From contig CAMOTB010000008.1 in NCBI GenBank assembly GCA_946625485.1, positions 1 to 39,743 on the forward strand: a stretch of 39,743 bases of DNA, written 5' to 3'. The DNA is from an uncultured Bacteroidales bacterium (GTDB lineage Bacteria > Bacteroidota > Bacteroidia > Bacteroidales > UBA932). Positions within the stretch are counted from its first letter, which is position 1. The number at the start of each line of letters is the position of its first letter. The notes under the pieces are model-generated. The model did no database searches. It was not told where the DNA came from and saw only the letters and a program-made list of their open reading frames with translations. Shown piece by piece: positions 14,282-22,670 of this stretch. The translations under genes were made by a program, and so were the position numbers.

Positions 14282-16324
14282 ATGAAAAAGAAGCAATCCA
14301 ACTGGCCCAAGCACCTTTTGCAATGGGGCACCCTGGCCGCCCTCCTATTTTTCCTGAGCGGACTGGCCGGAAAAATTTTTCCCAAGATGGATGCCGTCGA
14401 TCCGGAACGACTCTGCCCCTTCGGTGGCCTGCAGGCCCTGGCGACCTTCTTCCAGCGGGGATCCCTGCCCTGCTCGATGAGTTCGCTGCAGATCATGATG
14501 GGCATCGCCCTGGCCGCAGCCGTCATCCTGTTCAGCAAGCTGTTCTGCGCCTACCTCTGCCCGGTCGGCACGGTCGAAGACCTGTTGATCAAAGCCCGCA
14601 AGGGTCTCAAGATCAAGACGGTCAAGGTCGGCACCGCCCTGGACAAGATCCTGCGCATCGTCAAGTACGGATTGCTTTTCTGGATCGTTTACATGACGGT
14701 CAGCAGCAGCGAGCTGTTCTGCAAGAACCTGGATCCCTACTATGCCGTCGCAACCGGCTTCAAGGGCGAGATCACGCTCTGGATGTCCATTGTCACGGTG
14801 AGCATCGTGATCCTGCTGGGCCTTTTCATCGACCGCTTCTGGTGCAAGTATGTCTGCCCGCTGGGCGCCATCTCCAATACCTTCAAATTCTGGGTCTGGC
14901 TGGTCGGCCTGGCCCTGCTCTGGTGGGTCCTGAGCCTGCTGGGCCTCAACTTCAGCTGGGTCTGGCTGCTGGGCGCTTTCTGCCTCGTCGGATACATCCT
15001 GGAGATCGTGGGCGGACGGCCCAAGCTTCAGGCGCTGCGCATCCTCAAAGACGAAGAGGCCTGTACGCACTGCGGCCTCTGCACCAAGTCCTGCCCTTAC
15101 GGGATCGACGTGAAGAGTGAGTTCGGCAGCGTGGACCACGTGGACTGCACGCTCTGCGGCGAATGCGTGGCCGCCTGTCCGGAACAGGCCCTGCGCATCG
15201 GTGTCCGCGCGGCCAACGCCGGCAAGGCACGCGGCAGTTGGGTCAAGTTCGTTCCCGCTCTCATCGCGGTCCTGCTGGTTGCCGCCGCCTGGTGGGCCGG
15301 CACCCGCTTCGAGCTCCCGACCATCAACGAGACCTGGGGCATCGAAGAGGGTATGAAACTGGAGACCGTCAAGATCGGTCCGCTCAAGTCCGTCAAGTGC
15401 TACGGCTCTTCGATGGCCTTCAAGGCCCGGATGGAAAAGGTCAAGGGCGTACACGGCGTCAAGACCTATGTCGGCAGTCACACCGTCGAGCTGGCCTATG
15501 ACCCGTCCAAGACGACCGAAGACAAGATCCGCGAAGAAGTTTTCACCCCTTCCCATTTCCGCATCTGGACCCCCGACCCAGAGAAAGTGCCCGAACTCAA
15601 ATGGGTCACCATCCGGACGGAGAAGATGTACGACAAACTCGATCTCAACTATCTGGGCCTGCAGTTCCGCACGACCGGCAAGAGCATCTTCGGCCTCGAG
15701 TCGGAATACAACTGTCCGCTGATCATCCGCGTCTACATGTCGCCTGAAGAGGATCTGGACGAGGCCTGGTTCAAGGAAGTCGTCGACCGCAAGGTCCTGG
15801 CGATGCCCGTCCATGGCGGCGGCGTCAAGGAGACGCCCGTCGATTTCGAATTCGTCCGGATGGACAAGGACACGGGCACCATCCCGGTCGACGAGTACCT
15901 GCACAAGATGTTCGATCCCTTCACCGCCGAGGTCAACGGCCGCTACACCGACGCCGAGGGCAAGGAGATTGTCGAGAAGCGCAAGGAGCACTACAAGGGT
16001 CAGCCCCAGTACATCTATGAGCTGGTGAACCAGAATTATGAGAAGCCGATCATCAAGCGGGCCCTCCCCTTCCTGAGCAACCACCTCTCCACCCACGAAG
16101 GCTTCATCGGCCTGTACCTGCGCCTCAACAAGGATCTCAAACCGGCCCTGCAGATCCGCTTTGCCGAGCCGCTCACGGGCGACGAGATCTGGGACCTGAT
16201 CACGCAGGATAAATGGACGATCACCTACAAGAAGGATGATGTCCGCGAAGAGAATGCCCGCCTCGCCTTCGAAGCGCCGGGCACGGTCTATCCCTTGACT
16301 TTGGATGAAAACGGAGAATACTAG
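14282..16324 (+). CDS. Membrane polyferredoxin (NapH/CcoG-like) fused to an HMA-like domain
   Basis: This 680-residue inner-membrane electron-transfer protein has transmembrane segments at about 11-29, 70-88, 127-144, 165-184, 202-220, 222-243 and 321-340. Conserved cysteines near the membrane are LCPFGG (C45), FCAYLCPVG (C89, C93), C147 and WCKYVCPLG (C188, C192), the pattern of NapH/NosR/CcoG proteins. Two [4Fe-4S] ferredoxin motifs follow: C261/264/267/271 and C289/292/295/299. After the last membrane helix, residues about 360-423 resemble a heavy-metal-associated fold, but the usual CxxC is CYGSSM with only C373. The remaining C-terminal part (about 440-680) is unrecognised. A role in reducing a metal or metal-ligand complex is inference. 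The S46 gene follows after 4 bases. Confidence 0.85.
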   Translation: MKKKQSNWPKHLLQWGTLAALLFFLSGLAGKIFPKMDAVDPERLCPFGGLQALATFFQRGSLPCSMSSLQIMMGIALAAAVILFSKLFCAYLCPVGTVEDLLIKARKGLKIKTVKVGTALDKILRIVKYGLLFWIVYMTVSSSELFCKNLDPYYAVATGFKGEITLWMSIVTVSIVILLGLFIDRFWCKYVCPLGAISNTFKFWVWLVGLALLWWVLSLLGLNFSWVWLLGAFCLVGYILEIVGGRPKLQALRILKDEEACTHCGLCTKSCPYGIDVKSEFGSVDHVDCTLCGECVAACPEQALRIGVRAANAGKARGSWVKFVPALIAVLLVAAAWWAGTRFELPTINETWGIEEGMKLETVKIGPLKSVKCYGSSMAFKARMEKVKGVHGVKTYVGSHTVELAYDPSKTTEDKIREEVFTPSHFRIWTPDPEKVPELKWVTIRTEKMYDKLDLNYLGLQFRTTGKSIFGLESEYNCPLIIRVYMSPEEDLDEAWFKEVVDRKVLAMPVHGGGVKETPVDFEFVRMDKDTGTIPVDEYLHKMFDPFTAEVNGRYTDAEGKEIVEKRKEHYKGQPQYIYELVNQNYEKPIIKRALPFLSNHLSTHEGFIGLYLRLNKDLKPALQIRFAEPLTGDEIWDLITQDKWTITYKKDDVREENARLAFEAPGTVYPLTLDENGEY

Positions 16325-16328
16325 ATTT

Positions 16329-18449
16329 ATGAAACGGATACTGACAGTGATCGCCGCGGCCCTCCTGTGCGGAAGCGCCTGGGCCGACGAAGGAATGTGG
16401 ATGATCCACGCCATCAACCAGGCGTTGGAGCTCAAGATGCAGGAGCGGGGGCTGCAACTTTCCGCCAGCGAAATCTACAACGCCGATGCGCCGGGTGCCG
16501 GCATCGCGGACGCCGTGGTATCGCTGGATTTCGGTTGCACGGGAAGCATCATCTCCGACCGGGGCCTGCTGATCACCAACCATCACTGCGCCTACGGAGA
16601 CGTCCACGCCCTCAGCAATGCGGAGCACAACTACCTGGAAGATGGATTCTGGGCCCTGCGTTCCGACCAGGAGATCCCGATCCCGGGCAAGAAGATCCAG
16701 TTCCTCAAGAAGGTGATCGACGTCACCGAAGAGGCCCAGCGCCTGATGAAGGAGCAGGGGCTAAGCGGCCGCATCATGGGGATGCGCAAGCTCAGTTTCA
16801 TGCTGGAAAAGAAGTATAGCGAAGAATCCGGATTGGAGGCATCGCTGGCCTCGATGTGGAGCGGTTCCAAGTTCTACATCGCGCTCTATCAAGAGTATAA
16901 AGACATCCGCCTCGTCGCTGCGCCGCCGGTCAGCATCGCCGCGTTCGGCGGAGATGTGGACAACTGGGAGTGGCCTCAGCACAAATGCGATTTCGCCATC
17001 TACCGGGTTTATACGGCGCCGGACGGATCGCCGGCCGAATACAATGCCGGCAACGTTCCGCTCAAGCCCCTGCGCAAGCTCAGCATCTCGCGCAGCGGCT
17101 TCCAGGCGGGCGATTTCGCCATGGTCATCGGCTATCCGGGGCGCACCAGCCGCTACAGTTCCGCGGCCAAGGTCGCCTTCCAGAAAGACGTGACCCTGCC
17201 CGTGTCCAACGAGCTCCGGGGCCGCCAGATGGAGATCATCTCCCGCTGGATGGCTGCGGATCCCGAGATCCGGCTCAAGTATTCCAACCGTTTCTTCTCC
17301 TTGAGCAATGTCCAGGAACTGCAGGCGGGTGAAGTGCTCTGCTACAACCGTTTCGACGTCGTCGGCGAGAAGCGGGCGCAGGAGCGGGAGCTCCAGGAGT
17401 GGATCGATGCTTCCCCGGAGCGCCAGGCGAAATGGGGCACGCTCCTCTCCGACCTGGACCAGACCTACCGGACCGTCGCTCCGGTCGAGAAGGCGCTGAC
17501 CTGCTACCGGGAATCGATGATCCGGGGCACCCAGTACCATGTCATCGCTTCGCGCATCCACGCGCTGGATCATTACAAGGATTCGGCCGCCCGGGCCAAG
17601 TCGGTCAAGTTCACGCGCGCATCGGTCCGCCGGACCCTGGACGAGATCGATCCGCGGGTGGAGAAGGAACTGTGGCGCTACAGTGTCGAGACCTTCTATG
17701 AGCGGGTGGACAGCTGTTACTGGCAGCCTTTCGAGAAAGAGATTTATGCGGTGTATGGCCGGAATTATGATGCACTGTGCGAGAACCTGTGGTCGCGCAG
17801 CTGGATGACGGATCCGGCACGGATGGAGGCCTTCCTGCAGTCTGAAATGGATCTCGCAGAGGCGGGACAGGACAGCCTGTTCCGGCTTTTGTCGGAGGTG
17901 AAGGTCCTGAATTACAACCAGCTGATTACGAAGCTGTCGGCCGACAAGCCGGTCAGTCAGCTGGCCAGGGATTACACCCACGCGCTGTACCAGATGCGGG
18001 AGGACAAGGGGCGCGTGCAGTATCCCGATGCGAACAGCACGATGCGGCTGACCTATGGCGTCGTGGGCGGCTATGAGCCGCGGGACGGGGTATGGTGCGA
18101 CTGGAAGACGATGCCGCGGGGGCTGATCGAGAAGCATGACCCGGCGGTCCATGATTTCTGCCTCAAAGAGGATTGGAAGGCCCTGTTGGAGCGGGAGCAG
18201 CCGCAGATTCCCGTGGATTTCCTGACGGACAACGACATCACGGGAGGCAACAGCGGTTCGCCGGTGATGAATGCCCGGGGCGAACTGATCGGCCTGGCGT
18301 TCGACGGCAACAAGGAGTCGCTGGCGGGTGATTCGTCGTTCACGCCCCAGTACAACAAATGCGTCTGCACCGACATCCGCTTCGTGCTCTTCACGCTTGA
18401 GCGTTACGCCGGCATGGGCTACCTCCTGGACGAGCTGGACTTGCGCTAG
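16329..18449 (+). CDS. S46 family dipeptidyl peptidase, DPP7-type
   Basis: This 706-residue periplasmic serine exopeptidase removes dipeptides from peptide N-termini. After the signal peptide (cleavage AWA/DEGMW) it has the family N-terminus DEGMWMIHAIN. The catalytic His is in TNHHC (85-86), the Asp is D221 in HKCDFAIYR, and the nucleophile is S642 in GGNSGSPV. Eighteen residues after the Ser is G660 in FDGN. In Porphyromonas enzymes the equivalent residue is Gly in DPP7 (hydrophobic P1) and Arg in DPP11 (acidic P1), so DPP7-like specificity is expected. The ATG at 16329 is chosen because the signal peptide begins there. It is co-transcribed with the polyferredoxin (4-base gap), an unusual partner. 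Confidence 0.93.
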   Translation: MKRILTVIAAALLCGSAWADEGMWMIHAINQALELKMQERGLQLSASEIYNADAPGAGIADAVVSLDFGCTGSIISDRGLLITNHHCAYGDVHALSNAEHNYLEDGFWALRSDQEIPIPGKKIQFLKKVIDVTEEAQRLMKEQGLSGRIMGMRKLSFMLEKKYSEESGLEASLASMWSGSKFYIALYQEYKDIRLVAAPPVSIAAFGGDVDNWEWPQHKCDFAIYRVYTAPDGSPAEYNAGNVPLKPLRKLSISRSGFQAGDFAMVIGYPGRTSRYSSAAKVAFQKDVTLPVSNELRGRQMEIISRWMAADPEIRLKYSNRFFSLSNVQELQAGEVLCYNRFDVVGEKRAQERELQEWIDASPERQAKWGTLLSDLDQTYRTVAPVEKALTCYRESMIRGTQYHVIASRIHALDHYKDSAARAKSVKFTRASVRRTLDEIDPRVEKELWRYSVETFYERVDSCYWQPFEKEIYAVYGRNYDALCENLWSRSWMTDPARMEAFLQSEMDLAEAGQDSLFRLLSEVKVLNYNQLITKLSADKPVSQLARDYTHALYQMREDKGRVQYPDANSTMRLTYGVVGGYEPRDGVWCDWKTMPRGLIEKHDPAVHDFCLKEDWKALLEREQPQIPVDFLTDNDITGGNSGSPVMNARGELIGLAFDGNKESLAGDSSFTPQYNKCVCTDIRFVLFTLERYAGMGYLLDELDLR

Positions 18450-18509
18450 CGGCGGATGAAAGCGTCGCGACAAACCCCGGCATCAATCAACAAAACCCTT
18501 GAACAAAAC

Positions 18510-19901
18510 ATGAAGAAAGCCATCCTCTATTTGATCCTCGCCGCTGAACTGCTTTCAGCCACGTTGTTCTGCCCGTTCGCAGGCGCGCAGAAATCCAAGA
18601 GAAACAAAGAAACGACCGAGAGCGCCATCGCTTTCTCCCTACCCTCCCAAGAGACCCGGGAGCAGAAACTGGCGCGCATGAAATGGTGGACGGACGCCCG
18701 TTTCGGGATGTTCATCCATTGGGGACTCTATGCGATGCCCGCCCGGCATGAATGGGTCAAAAACTTTGAGCGGCTCACCAACGAAGACTACCAGAAATAC
18801 TTCGACCACTTTGATCCGGACCTTTTCAATCCGAAGGAATGGGCCGCCATGGCCAAGGCAGCCGGGATGAAATATGTCGTCCTCACATCCAAGCATCATG
18901 AGGGATTTTGCCTGTGGGACAGCCAGTTCACCGATTACAAATGTACCAATACCCCCGCCGGCCGTGACCTGATCCGGGAATTCGTCGATGCCTTCAGGGC
19001 GGAAGGCCTCAAGATCGGCTTCTATTACTCCCTGCTCGACTGGCACCATCCGGACTACACGATCGACCGGTGTCATCCCCAGCGTATCGACAAGGGTACG
19101 AAGGAGGATTATGACGCCTTGAACAAGGGGAAGAACATGGATGTCTACCGCCAGTATATGAAGGATCAGGTAACCGAGCTCCTGACCCAATACGGAAAGA
19201 TCGATATCATCTGGTTCGACTTCTCTTTCCCCGGAGAGAATGGCAAGGGGCGTAACGACTGGGACTCCGAAGGCCTCTTGAAACTAGCCAGAACCCTCCA
19301 GCCGGACATCATCGTAGATGACCGCCTGGACCTGAAAGATGTGTGGGGCGGCTGGGACATCTTCACGCCGGAACAGGAAAAACTGGCCGCATGCCCCACC
19401 TGGAATGGGGAGAAGGTTACTTGGGAAACGTGTCAGACCTTCTCGGGATCCTGGGGCTATTTCCGGGATGAATCCACATGGAAAAGTCTTCCTCAACTCC
19501 TGGAACTCCTGATCGAGACTGTCAGCAAGGAAGGCAACCTGTTGCTCAACGTCGGGCCTACCTCCCGGGGAGAATTCGATCACAGGGCACAGGAACGTTT
19601 GAACGGAATCGGCAAGTGGATGCACCAGAACAGCCGGTCCATCTATCATTGTACCGCCGCTCCGGAAGGATTCCAGACCCCGGAACGGACCCTCCTCACT
19701 TACAATCCTGAGACCCGGCGCCTATACATCCACCTCATCGACTATCCTTTGGGAAGGCTTTCCGTCTCCTTCGCAGACCGGATCGAATATGCGCAGTTCC
19801 TGCACGACGGCTCGGAGCTCAAGATCGAAGATTCCTTCATCTACACACCGGTCGTCAAACCGGAAACCGAAATCCCTGTCATAGAGGTTTTTCTCAAATA
19901 G
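18510..19901 (+). CDS. GH29 alpha-L-fucosidase
   Basis: This 463-residue secreted or periplasmic enzyme has a signal peptide up to about residue 26 (GAQKSK follows). It shows the GH29 hallmarks ARFGMFIHWGLYA (H70), SKHHEGFCLWDS and YYSLLDWHHPDY. The nucleophile is D237 in IDIIWFDFSF, and LLLNVGPTSRGEF closes the barrel. GH29 enzymes release alpha-L-fucose from host or plant glycans with retention. The acid/base residue is not conserved enough across the family to assign by eye. There is no separate C-terminal carbohydrate-binding domain beyond a short beta domain. The ATG at 18510 begins the signal peptide. The 60-base gap after the S46 gene shows no terminator. It converges on the GH127 gene with 9 bases between stops. 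Confidence 0.93.
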   Translation: MKKAILYLILAAELLSATLFCPFAGAQKSKRNKETTESAIAFSLPSQETREQKLARMKWWTDARFGMFIHWGLYAMPARHEWVKNFERLTNEDYQKYFDHFDPDLFNPKEWAAMAKAAGMKYVVLTSKHHEGFCLWDSQFTDYKCTNTPAGRDLIREFVDAFRAEGLKIGFYYSLLDWHHPDYTIDRCHPQRIDKGTKEDYDALNKGKNMDVYRQYMKDQVTELLTQYGKIDIIWFDFSFPGENGKGRNDWDSEGLLKLARTLQPDIIVDDRLDLKDVWGGWDIFTPEQEKLAACPTWNGEKVTWETCQTFSGSWGYFRDESTWKSLPQLLELLIETVSKEGNLLLNVGPTSRGEFDHRAQERLNGIGKWMHQNSRSIYHCTAAPEGFQTPERTLLTYNPETRRLYIHLIDYPLGRLSVSFADRIEYAQFLHDGSELKIEDSFIYTPVVKPETEIPVIEVFLK

Positions 19902-19910
19902 ACCGGCTCG

Positions 19911-21941
19911 TCAGTCAGAGACCGGAAAAACAGTCAGGCGCAGGCAGGTCGTCCCGTAAGGGACCAAGTCGATACGGGTCACTTCCGGGTCACAATCGAA
20001 GGGTGCAGCCGGGTTTTCCGGAGTGTAGATTCCTTCGTCCAGCTGCCAGCCTCTGACCCTGACTACGGGGACGGAGATTTTCAGGCAGGGCTCATCCCAG
20101 GGATAAGCCTGGCCGATGTCCACCCGCTCCAGTTGCAGGTCCTTCAGCTCTGCGTCTTTCAAGGCATAATTCCAGTCCCCGGCGGGGACTTTGCTCCAGT
20201 TCTTGAAATCCGGATTGGCCGAGGCCTTCCCATTCAGATTGGGATACACCACCGTATCCTGGGTCGTCCGGGTCGGGATGGAATACGCATACAGCAGGGG
20301 GCCCCGCTCGACATAGCGTCCCTGGCCGGCGAATTCCGGAGTCCGAATCCCGCAGTCAAACGAAACCTGGACGACATCTCCCGTTGAGAACGGGCGATCC
20401 AGCCGGGCAAATCCGCCTTCCGTCCGGTCAAAAGGCAAAGGACGTCCGTTCAGGGTCACAGTGACCCCCTCCGCCCACGCCGGGATCCGGAACTGGAAAG
20501 GAATCCGGTGCCTCTTCCGATCCGTTTTTCCATCGGGACGCCGGAATGAAAAATGGAAAGCAATCTCATCCTCAAAGGGGTATGCAGTCTGCTCCGAGAT
20601 GACACAAGATCCACCTCCCGACAGGGGGACGGTCAGTTCCGAAGGCCCTAGCAAAGCGGCAACGACACCGCCGTCCGAAGACCGGAGCCACATGCGGGAG
20701 ACGTAATTGGGCATGACCCGGTGGATATTGCCGACACAACACTCCGTATCATGGACGGCCCGGTACTGCATCCGGTTGTTGCCCCTCATGGTCTCGTTGT
20801 TGTTGGAAGTCCCGGTCGCAATGAACTGATTGACAGAGGAAAAATATTGCAGCGATTTGAAATCCTTCTCTATGGCCCCGGGAGCTGCATTAAAGACGAC
20901 GCGTTCGATCCGGTCTCCCCATTTCGCATCTCCGGTCGTCATCAGATAATAGCCCATGGACCAGGAAAAATCCGTGATATTGCAAGTCTCGTGGCTGTGG
21001 TTGGCCACCCTCCCCACCAGATGTTCGGCACTGGAGAGGACACCGTCCGGCAGCATCGCCTCGTCCTCCAGCTTCTGTTCGATACGCAAAGCCAGGTCCC
21101 TGTAATGGGGATTGCCCGTCCATGCATAGAGCAGAATCGGTACTTTCAGCTCCTCACTGACCGTGACACCGTGTGCGAAAACCGGCTCATCGCTGAGGCA
21201 AACCGACTCATTGAGTTCGAACCGGCCGTGCTTCCACCCCTCTTCGGCCAGTTCGAGGAGCCGTTTCTGCCCGGTCAGGCCGTACGTCCACAGGAGACCT
21301 TCCAGGTTGACAATGTTGCGTGTACTCCCGTAATTGGCCCCTGTGAAGTTCAGGAAATGATGCTCCAGGATGGAAGGTACCTGCGGATCCCCCGTCTTCT
21401 CATAATAGGCCTGTATCGCACGGAAAAACACGGCTTGCGGCCAGAGTTGCAGCCTCTTCCCAGCTGCGATGTCACGGGCGACATTGACGGGTTCCGGCTC
21501 GGAGCTGCGCTCGCGGAAGCCGTAGCTGCCATCCTCCGTCAGGTGGGACAAGGTATAGCGTATCCCTTCTTCCCCCTTCTGAACCATCGTTTCATCTCCG
21601 GTCAGATAGCCCAGACGAAGCAATCCGTCCGTATAATAAGCCGTCTGCTCATACCGCCACCAGTCGTCCCCCCGCCCTTCGCTGTCCCTCTTGATCTCGC
21701 CGGCCCAGAGGCAGGTATTATAGGGATAGCACAAGGCCTCCGGGTGGCCGGTCAGACCCGATTTCTGACGATCCAGAAACTCCCGGATCCACCCTTGGGG
21801 GCGGATCTGTCCGATCAAGCCTTCAGAATAAACGCCATACGGAGCCACCGGTCCGCTGGCAGGGAGTCTTTCCTCCGATACCTTCCCGCAGGATACGGTC
21901 AGGGCCAGAAAGACCATCCATCCCATCACATGAGCTTTCAT
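19911..21941 (-). CDS. GH127-type (DUF1680) beta-L-arabinofuranosidase-like lipoprotein
   Basis: This 676-residue predicted lipoprotein has a signal peptide ending ALTVSC, with Cys at 18. An (alpha/alpha)6-barrel domain is followed by beta domains. The zinc-thiolate active site of GH127 beta-L-arabinofuranosidases is visible as HETCNITDF (E318, C320) and HDTECCVGN (C401, C402), matching the Glu-x-Cys and Cys-Cys residues known from HypBA1. Related families (such as GH146) share this architecture, so the exact substrate is open; beta-linked L-arabinofuranose in plant material is the default. It converges with the fucosidase gene and starts 48 bases after the nitroreductase stop, so it may be transcribed from the nitroreductase promoter. 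No SusC/SusD pair is near. Confidence 0.9.
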   Translation of the reverse strand: MKAHVMGWMVFLALTVSCGKVSEERLPASGPVAPYGVYSEGLIGQIRPQGWIREFLDRQKSGLTGHPEALCYPYNTCLWAGEIKRDSEGRGDDWWRYEQTAYYTDGLLRLGYLTGDETMVQKGEEGIRYTLSHLTEDGSYGFRERSSEPEPVNVARDIAAGKRLQLWPQAVFFRAIQAYYEKTGDPQVPSILEHHFLNFTGANYGSTRNIVNLEGLLWTYGLTGQKRLLELAEEGWKHGRFELNESVCLSDEPVFAHGVTVSEELKVPILLYAWTGNPHYRDLALRIEQKLEDEAMLPDGVLSSAEHLVGRVANHSHETCNITDFSWSMGYYLMTTGDAKWGDRIERVVFNAAPGAIEKDFKSLQYFSSVNQFIATGTSNNNETMRGNNRMQYRAVHDTECCVGNIHRVMPNYVSRMWLRSSDGGVVAALLGPSELTVPLSGGGSCVISEQTAYPFEDEIAFHFSFRRPDGKTDRKRHRIPFQFRIPAWAEGVTVTLNGRPLPFDRTEGGFARLDRPFSTGDVVQVSFDCGIRTPEFAGQGRYVERGPLLYAYSIPTRTTQDTVVYPNLNGKASANPDFKNWSKVPAGDWNYALKDAELKDLQLERVDIGQAYPWDEPCLKISVPVVRVRGWQLDEGIYTPENPAAPFDCDPEVTRIDLVPYGTTCLRLTVFPVSD

Positions 21942-21989
21942 AGGCAGAATTGTTGAAAAAAGTCAGTCAGAAGAAACGGAGATCTGCAT

Positions 21990-22463
21990 TCAGGCTTCGT
22001 AGCCGAGGGCGACGATGCAGAGGGGCTTGAAGGCCTCTTTCAGGCCCAGCAGGTCACGGACGTAGTCCTCAGCCAAGCCTTTCGACGGATCCTTGTGGTC
22101 CCGCAGGCGGCCGTTGACGTGGACCCAGCAGCTGCCCAGGCCCAGGTTCGTGGCACACAGCTGGATATAGGTCGCGCTGATCGCCGCGTTTTCGATCCAG
22201 AGATCCGTCTTGGTGGTATCGCCCAACACGACCACGGCGCAGGCAGCGCCTTTCAGCAGGGCAGAGCCATAAGTACGCATCTCGGAGAGAGCCTCCAGCA
22301 TATCCTTGTCGTCCACCACAACAAAGGCCGAACTCCGGCTGTTCTTGGAAGACGGTGCCGTCTGGGTCTGGTCCAGGATCGCGTCCACGATCTCCCGGTC
22401 GACCGCCTTGTCTTGAAACTGGCGCACGCTATGCCGCGCCGCAATCACTTTTGAAAACTCCAT
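21990..22463 (-). CDS. Small nitroreductase family protein (FMN oxidoreductase)
   Basis: This 157-residue protein has the nitroreductase fold features AARHSVRQF (FMN phosphate contact), ILDQTQTAPSSKNSR, and a central SATYIQLCATNLGLGSCWV with the helix that packs on the flavin. Members reduce nitro compounds or quinones with NAD(P)H; the physiological substrate is unknown. It is short, typical of the compact one-domain NfsB/NfnB-like proteins of anaerobes. The ATG at 22463 is preferred; a TTG at 22469 would add two residues. It may form an operon with the GH127 gene. Its promoter region runs into repeat copy 2. Confidence 0.88.
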   Translation of the reverse strand: MEFSKVIAARHSVRQFQDKAVDREIVDAILDQTQTAPSSKNSRSSAFVVVDDKDMLEALSEMRTYGSALLKGAACAVVVLGDTTKTDLWIENAAISATYIQLCATNLGLGSCWVHVNGRLRDHKDPSKGLAEDYVRDLLGLKEAFKPLCIVALGYEA

Positions 22464-22479
22464 ACACAATGTTTTTCAG

Positions 22480-22510
22480 CAAAGATAATGAAAACAAGGC
22501 AGGCTGCCAA
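22480..22510 (-). promoter_or_regulatory. Candidate promoter of the nitroreductase gene, -33 inside repeat copy 2
   Basis: On the minus strand the -7 element TATCTTTG (22480-22487) matches TAnnTTTG and lies 16 bases before the ATG. A TTGG at 22507-22510 stands exactly 19 bases upstream, a normal Bacteroidota spacing. That -33 element is inside the left arm of the inverted repeat (22500-22523), so the hairpin overlaps the promoter. Confidence 0.55.
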
Positions 22511-22581
22511 GTCCGGTGCGGGCATAACGCAGCCGCAGCGAAGCGAGGATGGACTAGGCCCGCACCGGACTTGGCTGGCTG
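22500..22581 (+). repeat. Conserved-core, variable-arm inverted repeat, copy 2
   Basis: Arms 22500-22523 and 22558-22581 are 24 bases each with two mismatches, including a run of 18 perfectly paired GC-rich bases next to the apex. The apex carries the conserved TA-N28-TA core at 22525-22556, identical to copy 1 (1221-1252) except for one C-to-A change. It sits between the divergent nitroreductase and gdhA genes, so it is near the 5' end of one or both transcripts rather than at an end. Confidence 0.85.
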
Positions 22582-22628
22582 ACCTTTCATTTCAAAAGAA
22601 AAACTACCACTTTCAAAAAAGGATTTCA

Positions 22629-22636
22629 TATCTTTG
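22629..22636 (+). promoter_or_regulatory. Candidate -7 promoter element of gdhA
   Basis: TATCTTTG matches TAnnTTTG, 34 bases before the gdhA ATG. The -33 position has no clean TTTG; TTTC at 22611-22614 is too close. Repeat copy 2 ends 47 bases upstream. Confidence 0.5.
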
Positions 22637-22670
22637 TGTACCGTTTGATAACAAACTGACTAAAACTAAT

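Noticed and set aside
14345..16435. A minus-strand open frame of about 700 codons opposite the polyferredoxin gene
   Set aside because: Its translation is low-complexity and shows no family motif, while the plus strand encodes clear cysteine motifs and membrane helices. Long antisense frames are expected in GC-rich DNA with C/G at third positions; similar ones lie opposite the S46, korA, bamA, recN and LysM genes.
22500..22581. Integron attC site or CRISPR repeat as explanation of the conserved-core hairpins
   Set aside because: attC sites conserve their ends (GTT/AAC boxes) and vary at the centre; here it is the reverse, and there is no integrase or cassette array. Three scattered copies with no regular spacers are not a CRISPR array.
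22488..22670. An upstream extension of gdhA in frame across repeat copy 2
   Set aside because: The added residues have no similarity to glutamate dehydrogenases, and the ATG at 22671 gives the usual N-terminus downstream of a plausible promoter.
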